64,000 nucleotides of DNA, from NCBI GenBank assembly GCA_031216445.1, contig CM062218.1, positions 17,793,001 to 17,857,000 of the forward strand, given 5' to 3'. The notes beneath the pieces were generated by a model, which was given only the letters and a program-made list of their open reading frames with translations, was not told where the DNA came from and did no database searches. The stretch is from Lateolabrax maculatus. Taxonomy: Eukaryota; Chordata; Actinopteri; Acropomatiformes; Lateolabracidae. The translations under genes were made by a program, and so were the position numbers. Each line of letters opens with the position of its first letter. Within the stretch, counting starts at the first letter, position 1. Shown piece after piece: positions 25,660-36,500 of the stretch.

Positions 25660-25990
25660 TCCTACCAGTGTTTGCACCTGAAGGCTGCTTCATATATGTT
25701 TGCAATCTATTTAGCTAATACTGTCATTCTGTTACTACATGGTGTAATCTTACTATTGTTACTTCTGTACACTCTGTACGTACGACATCTATTGCATGTC
25801 TGTCTGTCCTGGAAGAGGGATCGCTCCGTGGTTGATCCTCCTGAGGTTTCTTCCTTTTTTTCCACTTCAAAGCCTTTTTTTTCCCTTATCTGAATCAAAG
25901 ATGAAGGGTGTCGTGTGATGTACAGATTAAAGCGCTTTCAGGCAAATTTGTGATTTTGGGCCATATATATAAAATAGACTTGGCTTGAGG
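25660..25990 (+). mobile_element. Retroposon 3' region (teleost LINE/SINE tail)
   Basis: CATCTATTGCATGTCTGTC, GGAAGAGGGATCGCTCC, CCTGAGGTTTCTTCC, GGGTGTCGTGTGATGTACAG and AGGCAAATTTGTGATTT occur in the order found in a very common teleost retroposon tail (recalled). Family name was not assigned. Diverged. Confidence 0.55.
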
Positions 25991-26130
25991 TTGACATTTC
26001 ACCCAACTTAATGCTACACATTTCGACAGTGCAAAATAATAAAGGGGTAGGAACATTTTAAGCCAGGTTTAAAGATCAGGATTTATATTCTGACCTTATT
26101 TGCATTAAGTTGAAAGTGCTGCACTTGTGA

Positions 26131-26300
26131 TACTTCTCAGCAGCGTTGGCCGGTGCGTTACAGTACTTTCGTCATGTTTTTCAGTAACAAACAGTGTAAG
26201 GGTTACAACTTGAAAAATTCAGTAATTAGATTACAGTTAACAGTAAGGAAAAAATGATAGTAACACACTGTTACTTTGACAATTTGGGGATCGGCGAGTT
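26131..26300 (+). mobile_element. Possible hAT-like non-autonomous fragment
   Basis: GCAGCGTTGGCCGGTGCGTTA followed by scattered GTAAC/TTAC words (first word quoted with its 20 core bases CAGCGTTGGCCGGTGCGTTA) resembles the start of hAT-type repeats rich in GTTAC. No right end or target duplication was found. Confidence 0.3.
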
Positions 26301-26759
26301 CTCTGTCTTACCGGAAGTTTTATATCAGTTTGGTCTCTCTGAGTTCAGTGGACAAAGTGGTCTGGCACATGTTAGATCGACACAAAAGCTGGAGGTGTGG
26401 AGAGACGGCTAGCCTCTGCCAAAAAGAAGAGACACGCGCTTGTTGTATTTATATGTTGTGTCTTGTTAGCTGGCAAGCTAACGTAAGTCTACACGAGTGA
26501 ACCTCAGCTGCAGCTTCACTGTGAGGACGAGACTTCTGAAGCGCTGCCGTGTGCAGTCACAGGAGTTCTTTTTCCATTTCTACGCATGTTAAATACAGAA
26601 GACGTGACATGTTGGTGTGGGTTTTGGAGTTGTTTAAAGGCGCCTTTGAGCACCTGGGGCTTATTAATGAAAATAATATAACTTTTCAGCATAGAAAATA
26701 TGGTTTTTAATACACGTTACTAACTCCACTTCTTCCCGGTAGTTCCTGTGCTTTCTGTG

Positions 26760-27178
26760 CTTTCTGGCCTTCTCACTTTCTGCAGGTATTTCTGCCCCTG
26801 GAGCTGTAGATTCTGGATCTGTGATTGCCGGCCGTCTACTGCCCCCATGTTCCTGCTCCACACTCACTGCTGCAGTTCTTGTTATTATTAGTCTGATTTG
26901 TTGTCTCCCCTCTCCTCCTCTCTCCTCCCCTTTCAACCCAGCTCGGTCGATGCAGATGGCCGCCCACCCAGAGCCTGGTTCTGCTCGAGGTTTCTACCTG
27001 TTAAAAGGGAGTTTTTCCTCGCCACTGTCTCCAAGTGCTGCTCGTGGTGGGAACTGTTGGGTCTCTGTAAATAATATTTTAAAGAGTATGGTCTAGACCT
27101 ACTCTATGTGAAAGCGTCTTGAGATAACTTTTGTTACGATTTGGCGCTATACAAATAAAATTGACTTGACTTGACTTT
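26760..27178 (+). mobile_element. Retroposon with TTGACTTGACTTGAC tail (teleost LINE/SINE 3' end)
   Basis: GAGGTTTCTACCTGTTAAAA, GGGAGTTTTTCCTCGCCACT, GGTCTAGACCTACTCTATG and CGCTATACAAATAAAATTG match a familiar teleost retroposon end. The short tandem tail (TTGAC)n at 27162-27178 marks the 3' terminus, typical of LINE-mobilised elements. The upstream limit is uncertain. Confidence 0.65.
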
Positions 27179-27589
27179 TAGTGTGACACAACTTTTTCTC
27201 CACAAAAGATTAATATCATCAAAACTTGTCACATGTTGACTGGAGTTTGGTGCCCAATATCTACAAACAGAACATTTTATTTTAGTCAGCTTGTTAATTG
27301 TAAAAGAAGTCTCCATTACGTGACAGTAAAATCGGGGCTGGCAAGACTTTTACAGAAAGACATCTTTGAGTGTGTCTGGCAAAATCACATCTTCACTGTC
27401 ACCATATTAGCAATTGATCGCACAGTTGGCTGGTATCCCATTTGTATTGACAGAACAATGCTGGCTTATATCATTCAGTTTTGTCTGCTTTCCAGCAGTC
27501 AAAATAATCATACTGCAATTAGTCATAACACACAACACTGTCCACAAAATATGACTTTAACATAACGTGGCACAATATGCGTATGACGT

Positions 27590-27960
27590 TGTATAAGCCA
27601 GGAGCTCCAATTTCTGCTGGATGAAAGAGACTCACAGCCTGTCACCATCTCCTTCTCACTGGCAGTTAATAGGTGATTAAGCCCTGTTGCAGACAGTGGG
27701 CCACGGGGAGCCAATTGATCTGACCTTTCACCCCTCACTCTGATGGAGGGGGTGGCTGGAGGTCAGCCCTGTAAGGGATACCCTCTTTATCCTTCCCCAA
27801 GAACAGGAGCTCAAAGATGGGGGAGGCACCCAGCCAGGATCCGAGAGTCTCAGGGGCCCCCCACCACCGGCATCACATTCATATGGTCAATATGAGCCAA
27901 AGAGTAAACACCTCAGTGCTCTGAGGCCCCGGTGATGCTTTGACCTGAGCTGAGTATCTT
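27590..27960. promoter_or_regulatory. Candidate conserved non-coding element
   Basis: This is about 370 bp of balanced-composition, repeat-free sequence between a retroposon tail and AT-rich spacer. It has TTAATAGGTGATTAAG near 27667 and GATCTGACCTTTCA near 27717, cores that would suit homeodomain and nuclear-receptor factors. No reading frame is convincing. Confidence 0.3.
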
Positions 27961-28559
27961 TGATTTTCCCAAGGGTATCTTAAGATTCGACGCAAACGTT
28001 TGCATGAATTGACGAACAGAAAGCAAATATAATATATATAGAAAGATACACACAGTGTCCGTCATACGTGACAAGTTTCAGTTTGATCCTAACTCCTCCA
28101 GCTCGGAGATCTGTGTCAGTCCTGAAGTGAAGACTGAGCTGATCCTTCTCTCAGTCAAGGACTTGTAGGGGATTTTCACTGGAGAGGACTGTGTAATGCC
28201 ACTTCTCTTTGAGGTATCCATTGAAGTCAGCACTATTGCATTAAGCTTACTGGTCTTCCTAAGGGCACCTTTTCATCACAACCCACACACGCACACACCC
28301 CTTCCCTCACACTCCCCCTTTTAAGTTGAGGTATTGTCTTTGACAGCATTATAACGGTATCATTCCGCTCCCACTGTGAACAACAAAGACAAGAAACACC
28401 AAATCCTAGAACGCAGCAATCTGTGTGTGTGTGCGTGTATGGTGTGTGTGTGTGTGCTCTTTAAAGCAATGCTAATGGGCCCTAAGAAGCATTAAAGTGA
28501 CCCCTACTGTAACAAAAGAGTTAATAATCCGTTTAGAAAACAATCAGATCCCTGGCCAT

Positions 28560-29125
28560 GAGAAAAGCCCCCCGCTAAGTCTTTCTGTAAAGAGGAGGAG
28601 GTGGGAATTCACCTTTTTTTTTTTCAGTCAGCAATCTTGTTGAACATCGCTTGTTTTCATCGCTCGCTCTACGGGGAATGATGGAACTGTATTTAATGGC
28701 AGCTCTCTGCCGCAGTCGGCAAATAAAAAAGACAACGCGGTTGAGTTTCACAGGGGCGACCATTTTGAGCGATTCAAAGTGACCCTTGCCGGAGGTCAGG
28801 GTTTGTTATCAGCTCCATCCACTGTAAATGAGTCCCATTGGACTTCTAAAGGAGCTATTAACAAACAAACATTGGCACGCCCGTTAATTGCTAATGGTAG
28901 CTTCTTTATCTGGTGTTTCCCCTCTGGGTCAAAATGTTCAAATGTCAAAACAGGATCCATCTCCAGGCGAGCGGCTGTCAGGTCACACTGCCACTGATAT
29001 AATAGGTGATATAAGCCATTAAGACTATGAACGACATCTCCCGTGCTGTATGTCAAATATCACGGTGATTAAAAAAGTGCTACAGAGTGATAAAATAAGT
29101 ACAAGCTCAGTGTGAGGGATCATAA
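28560..29125. promoter_or_regulatory. Candidate conserved non-coding element (enhancer) about 4.5 kb upstream of irx1
   Basis: This is about 560 bp of complex sequence free of simple repeats (apart from one T run) and with no coding signal. It is rich in homeodomain-type cores, such as GTTAATTGCTAATGG near 28883 and GGTGATTAAAAAAG near 29055, and in TGTCA/TGACA-type motifs. This texture is typical of conserved enhancers around Irx clusters. Conservation could not be tested here. Confidence 0.4.
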
Positions 29126-29643
29126 AACTTTGGGTAGCTGAATGTATTACCTCGGGCAGGCAGGCTTATCTGTTATGCGTTAGAGTGATCCATCTGTTTT
29201 AACATCAGGTCAGAGCTGAATCTATCACTGCTTATCTTTGCTGTCAAGTAGATGAGGACAGATTTTTTTTTCTTTACCTCCGCTGCTCGTCCTCCCTTCC
29301 CTCCCACTGCTCTCTCCACACTCTGACATCCTGGAAACTGATCACAAGCCTGGGGAAGACGATTTATTTAGCAAAATAAAACAACAATGGAAGAAATGTG
29401 ACAATTAAGTGAGATCATTTTGCTTCTTTGCAAAGTGTATCAGCTCTCATCAGGTGTCATTGTCTTGACTTGGGTGGAGGGGCCTGACTTTATCTGCTTT
29501 GTTTTTCAGGAAAGTAGGATTTGTTTTAGGAAAACAACACTAGAAACTTAGTAGAATTCTCTCACCTTATCGTCAAGATTTCTCATTGAGTTCACAAAGA
29601 TTTAGAATTTACAGGAGTATATATATATTATGTGACTAGAAAG

Positions 29644-30682
29644 CAGTGTTGGGCTATTTATGTCATCAATTAGTTACTTGACCAATTACTTAACGGCAAA
29701 AGTAATTAGTTTCATTACTTGTCATGTTACTTTTGTTACTCAGCCCAACTCTGTCAGTGGTGCCTTTAAACAACTCCCAATCCCCCATACCCACATGGAC
29801 ACACTAACTGAATACATGTAGAAATAGAGAGGATATAACCTATTTATGGACCATCTAACTTAACGCTACCCCTGGTGACTGCGTGAAGCGGTCCTTGAGA
29901 AGTCTCGTTGTCAAAATGTAGGCTTCCCTGTGGGCAACGTTAGCAGGATCACTAAAGAGACACAACATGTCATAAAGCTGTGTTCAAAATCTCTTCCTTG
30001 TTCACTCGTTCACTTTTCCTTATATAATACAGACTAGTGTGCTGGTTTACAGTATACCGGGGTGAAATATTCTGATGGTAAAACACGTCCTTACCAAAGC
30101 TCCCGGTCTGTTGTGTTCCTACCTTTAGTAGCTGTTTTTATTTAATTAACCACAAGGGACTCCCTTTTGTTTAGTAGGTTTTATTGATATCATGGTAACC
30201 TAATTTACCGTGAACCGTAAATTGAGATTCTGGACACTTATAAATCATTGCCATTTTGGATGGTTACTAACAGGTGCGGAGTCGCACAACTTCAATAAAT
30301 TGCATTGTATGATTGTTAGCAGGTCGTTCCATTGTAGGATTTTTTTTGAGGGTGGAGTAAATGTAGCGCTCTAGTACATATGGAGTGATTTGGGCACAGC
30401 CAATGACAACTTTATCAGTTATCAGGAGTCATATTTCTCCACTTTAGTTTGTTGCTAACCACCTCCCCACACCTCCAGCCCCTGTGCTAAGGTAACGCCT
30501 TTCCCAGCAGTCTGTCCACTGAACGCACAACGAAGAAGACACTGATATCAACCCTCCACCAAACTTCTGGTGAAGCAGCGAACCAGCCCACCCTACAAAA
30601 ACTTTGGATTGTAATCTCTTATACTACTCGTTACTGCAAAAGTGATCACATTGCTGTAATACTTTACTTAATAATAACACTG
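29644..30682 (+). mobile_element. hAT-like non-autonomous element with 8-bp target-site duplication
   Basis: The left end CAGTGTTGGGC and the right end AATAACACTG form short terminal inverted repeats (CAGTGTT on both sides). Flanks CTAGAAAG (29636-29643) and CTAGAGGG (30683-30690) match at 6 of 8 positions, the size expected for hAT. Both ends carry many TTACT/GTAAT words typical of these teleost elements. No transposase frame; 1039 bp. Confidence 0.6.
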
Positions 30683-31515
30683 CTAGAGGGTCATTTTTAT
30701 AAATGATTTTGTTTTAAAACTCTATTACTGCTAAAAATTAAAGGCTTTACGCACAGAAGAACTGAGATCTTGCAAATAGTATCTATGAATGCCAAGTAAG
30801 CCAATTATTTAATCATTACTGAATTAGTGCCATCATCCCTCCTTTGTTGAAGTGTTAGCAGACAAAAAGAAATCAGCTTCATGAGGTTTTTGGGTGTCTT
30901 CATTTGCATCACTGCAAATTACCCAGGAGGAAATGGCCAGTGCAAGTGGATTGTGGGACTTTATTCGAATGTTTCCTGCGGTAAGTTATTCCTTTGTCTG
31001 GGCCCAGCTAATAGCAGGGAATGGGATTCAAATAGAGTCAAGCTGCCTCCTGAGATCCCTCAATCCACCGTCGCCATAAAAAGAGGTCTGAGGCCAGTCT
31101 AAATATTTGGTAGTCTTAGCAGGTTCATGTTAAAAGACACACACACACACACACACACACGCACAGCAAACACACACACACACACACACAGTGAATGCAC
31201 AAGCAGACCGAGGCTGTGAAGTTGAATGGCATAGCTCAAAGCCTTCCTCCCCCTATCCCTGCCTCTTTCTCTCTCTAAACCGCCAAACCATTCTCCCCCT
31301 TTCTCCAGCTCAGAGGAATTCATTAACTGCCTCTCCACAGAGACACTATGGAAATCAGGCAGCTACAAAGGCAGAGAGAGAGGGAGAGAGAGAGGGCGAG
31401 AAGAGGGAGGGGTGGTGGTGGTGGTGAATGGGGCTATATTATCCTATTAGATGGTGGATATGTCTCGTTTCCCTCCCCTGTCATGAGAAAAACATTAATT
31501 TTAAGTGAGAAATGA

Positions 31516-31573
31516 GACAGAGGGAGGGGGAGAGAGAGAGAGAGAGAGAGGGGTAGGGATGGGGAAAGAGAGG

Positions 31574-31618
<45 letters not shown>
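31516..31618 (+). repeat. (GA)n compound microsatellite
   Basis: Two GA arrays separated by a GGGGTAGGGATGGGGAAAG-type spacer. Homopurine on the plus strand. Confidence 0.9.
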
Positions 31619-31619
<1 letters not shown>

Positions 31620-31654
31620 AATGGTGAGGGTCTTTAACATTGCTCTTTTATCGA

Positions 31655-31745
31655 GCTGAAATGGAGAGTCCCCTGGCTCCATTTACCTTGGCAATGAGGA
31701 TAGAGTCGCTCTCCATGAATGCCATTTAAAATGCCATGGAGATTA
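31655..31745. promoter_or_regulatory. Short candidate conserved element between (GA)n and (CT)n tracts
   Basis: About 90 bp of complex sequence, with the half-repeated words GAATGCCATTTAAAATGCCATGG near 31717 (22 bp, given here as two ATGCCAT words), is wedged between long (GA)n and (CT)n arrays. It looks like a constrained island. Function is not shown. Confidence 0.3.
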
Positions 31746-31752
31746 AGCATCC

Positions 31753-31782
31753 CCTCTCTCTCTCCCTCTCTTTCTCTCTGTT

Positions 31783-31829
<47 letters not shown>

Positions 31830-31833
31830 CACG
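31753..31833 (+). repeat. Compound (CT)n-(CA)n microsatellite
   Basis: A CT-rich array passes directly into a CA array and then into GCAGCAGCAG. Confidence 0.9.
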
Positions 31834-32084
31834 GCAGCAGCAGCAGTGGCGGCGGAGCTCGTCATAATATGTGTTTAGGAAAACAGCTTTGAGATTCATG
31901 AGTAAAGCCCTCTAGGTGCCAGCGCTGAGGAGGGAAGAGAACGGAGAAAGAGACAGAGAGGACCATCACTTAGCCAGAGTGGGCTTTAAGCACTGTAATT
32001 AAATCATTAGATCCTCCCCTCCCTCCCTCCCTCCCTCCCTCCACCCCTTCCTCTCCTCTCCTCTCCTCTCTCTCCTCTCTCTCA

Positions 32085-32240
32085 GCTCAGCCAAGCTCAT
32101 CAGGGGCTCCAGTGTGAAATGATGAATCTGTATTTATGGGGATGGAGTAATTACACAGCTAACCTCTGAGGGAACCCAGGAGGGCCACAGGGCCACTGAG
32201 CAGGGCGCAGGGTGCTCAACCTCATTAGCACTGCCAGAAT
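32085..32240. promoter_or_regulatory. Candidate conserved element about 1.4 kb upstream of irx1
   Basis: About 150 bp of non-repetitive sequence lies between a (CTCTC)n tract and a (TG)n tract, with GATGAATCTG, TATTTATGG and GGAGTAATTACACAGC near 32120-32160. A TAATTA homeodomain core is present. Supported by texture and position only. Confidence 0.3.
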
Positions 32241-32699
32241 GTGCATGTGTGTGTGTGCAGGCGTGTATGTGTGTGTGTGTGTGTGTGTGACAGAGTGTGT
32301 GAGAGGATGTGTGTGTGTGTGTGTGTTCAAAGGAGCTGATTGAAACAGAGTTGCTGTTTTGATATTTACGCCTGTCAATGAGGAAACATCAGTGTGAATC
32401 CTTTTATATTTTTACACTGTTCCACAGGCAAATGTGACATTTTTATTGCACCTCATGTCTCAAATGTGCACTTTTACCGCTCATTTCATTACAAAAATAC
32501 AGCTTCTCTTCAACATCAGGGACTTTATACCTGGGCCCAACAGAGTACAGTAGTCCATTCTTCTCAACAAACATCTGTCATTTTCCACTCCACAGCTCCT
32601 GTGTGCTCCGTATCTCTGCTATCTCTTATCGTCGTCGATCTCTGTCATTACCTTCAGCCTCCTTTATCTTTAGCTCTGAAAATATGCTCCACTGACTTC

Positions 32700-32880
32700 C
32701 GTCGATAATCACGGACATTCCTCTCGGATCTGGCCGACCATATCGATGCCTCCCGGCCCATCTGCCGGCCAAAATGTCCCGGCATTACCTGCAGAGTTGC
32801 TGTCAAAGCATGGAGGACAAATGAGACCTAAAATCTGCGAGTTAGGTATGTTCAAATTGCAATAGTTATTTAAACCATTA
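32700..32880. promoter_or_regulatory. Candidate promoter-proximal element of irx1
   Basis: About 180 bp of complex sequence lies 0.7-0.9 kb upstream of the irx1 ATG, just before an (ATT)n array. It contains CATATCGATGCC and CTGTCAAAGCATGG. There is no coding potential. A regulatory role is inferred from position. Confidence 0.3.
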
Positions 32881-32896
32881 TTATTATAATAATTAC

Positions 32897-32930
<34 letters not shown>

Positions 32931-32931
32931 T
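32897..32931 (+). repeat. (ATT)n trinucleotide repeat
   Basis: About 11 uninterrupted ATT units about 0.65 kb upstream of the irx1 ATG. Confidence 0.9.
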
Positions 32932-33119
32932 AATAATGTGCTTGTATGTGTTTCTGTGAGGACAGATTGAGGTGGTGCATTTGTAAATAAAGTCACACAG
33001 ACCACAAAAAGGCAAATATACACTTGTACACACTTGCGCACACTTCACAGGTTTTTTTTTCTTTTCTGTATATAGGCACAGTGAAGACTGCAGAAATTAG
33101 ATCACACACTCCAACACGC

Positions 33120-33132
33120 GCACACACACACA

Positions 33133-33170
<38 letters not shown>
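33120..33170 (+). repeat. (CA)n microsatellite at the irx1 promoter
   Basis: A CA array of about 50 bp broken once by CC. It ends 13 bp before the first CCAAT box. Confidence 0.95.
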
Positions 33171-33172
<2 letters not shown>

Positions 33173-33572
33173 CCTAGGCTAACCAATGCACTAATCGCCT
33201 GCCCCGGGCATAGGAGGAGCTTGGTGCTTAAGTAGGCTGCCAATCAGTCAGTCAGCTCCACATCCAGAAGCTCCTGCGGCCAGACACACGCATCACTCCG
33301 CACTCGAGGTGCCAAAAAACTGCGGCTCTGATACGACTCCGGGTCGGTGGAAGTGGAGAAGCTTGACAGTTTCTAAAAAAAGGGGGACTCTGATGGTTTA
33401 GACACCCCCTTCATCCTCCTCTTCTTCTGTCCTGGGATTCCTACTTTCTCTCTGTTTTTTTTTTTTTTTTTTTTTTTCTTCCTCTGTGCCTCTTTGCCTC
33501 CCCGTGCTGCTGCGTGGCGCTGACTTTTTGGTTTTTTTTGGAGGAGATTTGCTGCCCCTGCGCTCTCCGGAC
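33171..33572 (+). promoter_or_regulatory. irx1 proximal promoter / 5' UTR region
   Basis: Two CCAAT boxes (33183-33187 and 33240-33244) follow a (CA)n tract that ends at 33170. A 23-nt poly-T run at 33455-33477 sits about 100 nt before the start codon. A minimal upstream ORF (ATG GTT TAG, 33393-33401) precedes the main ATG. No convincing TATA box is present; CTTAAGT at about 33228 is only TATA-like. The start of transcription is not resolvable by eye. Confidence 0.5.
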
Positions 33573-36500
33573 ATGTCCTTCCCTCAGCTGGGGTACCCCC
33601 AGTTCCTCGGCGCCTCCCACGAGGTGTACGCGGGCGAGCGGCCGGCCTCCGCCCGGGACGGAGGCACCGAGGGCGGCGTGGGCTCGTCCGCCACCGCCGC
33701 GGCCGTCGGCTCCATGCTGGGGATGTACGGGAACCCGTGGGCGGCTCACAACTACAGTGCCTTTCTGCCGTACAGCGGAGCCACAGACCTCGCCCTCATA
33801 TCCCAGATGGTGAGAGAGAGTTGGTGGCTGCTCGGCTCAGGTGTTCACGGCAGACTGCCCGAGCCCTGCCTCACTGCGACCACTGCCCCAGACTGTGAAG
33901 TGATTAGGATCTGTTAATGACGACCCTTCTTTTTTCTTTTTTTTTTTTTTTGTTCTGGGGGGAGGGATATTTGTGGCTTTACAGTCGTCAATAAATAGTG
34001 ATTTTACCGAGTCCGATCCGCCCACCGAAGTTAACATTTCATTAGCCCGTGTTTCTGTTGAAATGCTTCATCATGTGTATGGTCTGTAGGTTCAGTGTGG
34101 CGAAATATTAAACCGTCACACGTAAGGTAAATAACGCGCCCTCTTTGAGGTCAAATTAAACTTTGCAATTGTCGGTCCATATTTTGTTGTGTAAATTATG
34201 GAAATCTTAAAACAAAAACCACCGGTAATTTAGACGCAATCCACTGTATTGTATGTGTTTTAGAAAAAAAAAAACCCAGCGTTTATTAATTAGAAAAACA
34301 CAATTAATAATTAATAATGTAAGAAAAAAATGTTTAGAGGCTGTTTATAAATTAATTGCATTCCTTATCGGTTAAATCGACACAAAATTTAAAATATTTC
34401 AATGTAATTTAAAAAAAGCAACCACTTTAGAAATAATTAAGGCTAATTCTTATAAGCTTTTTTAAAAAATCAAGCATATGTCTAATTCCTGATAAAAAAA
34501 AAAGCATATTTGTTGTCAAATTGACGAGGTATTGAAACTTTAAAAAACTTTTTTTGCTGCAAAAAATAACAATTCAAATGTTGAGAGAGGAAATCTTTCT
34601 CAAGACAAGTCGCTCAACAAGTTGTCTCCCCCTCCCTCCACTCCCTCCCTCCCCCCCCCTCTCTCTCTCCAACGCCATCTCAGGGCTCCCAGTATGAGCT
34701 GAAGGACAGCCCGGGGTCCCACCCGGCCTCCCTGCCTGTCCACGCCGCCCAGGGCTTCTACCCGTACGGCCAGTACCCGTACGGGGACCCGTCGAGGGCC
34801 AAGACGGCCACCCGGGAGACCACCAGCACCCTGAAGGCCTGGCTGCAGGAGCACCAGAAGAACCCCTACCCCACCAAAGGGGAGAAGATCATGCTCGCCA
34901 TCATCACCCGGATGACGCTCACACAGGTGGGTGCCCCCCCCCCCACCCGGCAGCTGGCTGTCCCAACAGCTCCACGCGGAGGGAGAATAAATTACAGCTT
35001 GCTTGTTTTTTTTTTTTTTTTTTTTTTTTTTTTTCCAAAAAGTTCTGTCACACCCGTCACTTCCCCCTGGGTGCAATTGGTCGTTAAACTACTGGTTACG
35101 TTTAGTTAAGTTGCGTGAGTGACGCCTGACTAACGTCCAAACCAGTCTCCAGATGCTCCTGATCTCCGCGCTCCTTTAACTTCTCATAACGAGTGATCGT
35201 GAGACGGGCTGCAGAATGACGAGGCTTCCCGCACATTTAATCCCTTTACATTTCCAGTTTGCTGCCCTGGTTTTATTCTGATCTCTAACTAAACTCTCCA
35301 CACCTCTCTTCTCCAGGTGTCGACTTGGTTCGCCAACGCCCGCAGACGCCTGAAGAAGGAGAACAAGGTGACCTGGGGCCGCAGCGCCGAGGACCGGGAC
35401 GGCCGCATCTTCAGCAGCGACAACGAGGACGAGCACGGCAAGAACGGCAGCGACGACGAGGACGAAGAGGAGGAGATCGACCTGGAAACCGTCGACATCG
35501 AGAGGCCCGAGGAGCAGCGCGCAGCGGAGCAGGGCACCGGGAAGCAGGAGGAGGAGGAGGAGGAGGAGGATGGGGAGGACGGGGGGGAGGCAGGCCTGGC
35601 CGCCGGAGAGCAGGCCTCGGAGCCGCGGAGCCCGGACAGCAGCAGGACGCTTTCCGCGGAGGGCCTGAGGGGCGTGGAGGCGGCCCTTGCTCTCAACAGA
35701 TCGCCCGTTGTCAAGTCGCTGGCGGCGGATCGCTCCCCGAGCAGGCAGGAGTGCCAGAGACCCGCGCAGAGCAAGCCCAAAATCTGGTCCCTGGCCGAGA
35801 CCGCCGCGGCCCCCGACAGCTCTCACAGACCTTCCCCCGCGGCACACGCGCACCACCCGGCCCTGGCCTCCGCCGGCCACCCGGCCTTGCTCCCGGGTCA
35901 TGGGATATACACGTGCCAGATTGGCAAGCTGCACAACTGGGCCAACGCGGCGTTTCTGAACGCCAACTCGCTTTTGAACATGCGGTCGCTCCTCGGAGGG
36001 GCCCCGGCCGGACACCTGCCTCTCCACGGCGCGGTGCCGGCGGCGCGCCACGACGCGCGGCCGGCGGCGGCGGGGCCCGCGGCCTCGGGGACGGAGGACG
36101 ACAGCGACGCGGAGTCGTCGGGGAGCTTCAGTCCGAAAAGAGACGGTACGCACCGCGTTTGACCGGGCGGCCGGCCGCCGCTCGTTTGTTTTGCCCAACA
36201 GGCCTCAGCTGAGCCCCTCTGACGCATGAGTCAACAAGAACTGATCCAACGAAATAATCACCCGCGGGACAATATGAGTAGAAATGTTTGAAGATAATTC
36301 TAACCACTAAATAGTTATTTACTTGGCCTTATTTTTCTTTTCACAGACGATGAGAGCGACCACAGGCCTGATTCCCTGAAGTCCCCGTTCCAGCTGATCA
36401 CTGACAGGTAACCTCGCGCGTTTGAAATCAATTTGGCGTCGTGACATTATCAGCCTCCGCTTCTCTCCACATGTCTTCCGCTAAATGAACCTTAAAGCAG

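Larger units (their letters stand above)
27181..29643. other. Intergenic with two candidate enhancers
   Basis: Apart from the candidate elements listed separately (27590-27960 and 28560-29125), this stretch holds a short (TG)n at about 28421-28456, a poly-T at about 28614-28624 and AT-rich spacer. It contains no gene. Confidence 0.4.
30691..33119. other. irx1 upstream region, repeat-rich
   Basis: (CA)n lies at about 31139-31190 and 31808-31833, (GA)n at 31372-31400 and 31516-31618, (CT)n at 31753-31808, CTC-rich at 32010-32085, (TG)n at 32267-32327 and (ATT)n at 32897-32931. Complex islands between these arrays are listed as candidate enhancers. No gene was seen; the 60-70 residue frames near 30881-31102 have no recognisable domain. 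Confidence 0.45.

Noticed and set aside
30881..31102. Two overlapping frames of 61-73 codons in the irx1 upstream region
   Set aside because: They are short and without known motif, and neither has a splice or promoter context. More likely non-coding DNA.
33486..33572. N-terminal extension of irx1 from an upstream CTG
   Set aside because: There is no upstream in-frame ATG, and MSFPQLGYPQ is the conserved Irx1 start.
35176..36198. Long minus-strand open frame (340 codons) across irx1 exon 3
   Set aside because: It is the antisense shadow of a GC-rich exon with few stop-like triplets. Its Arg/Gly/Leu-rich composition has no recognisable domain.
35325..36212. Plus-strand alternative frame of 295 codons in irx1 exon 3
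   Set aside because: It is a frame-shifted reading of the same GC-rich exon. Low-complexity Gly/Arg/Pro content and the strong homology of the other frame exclude it.
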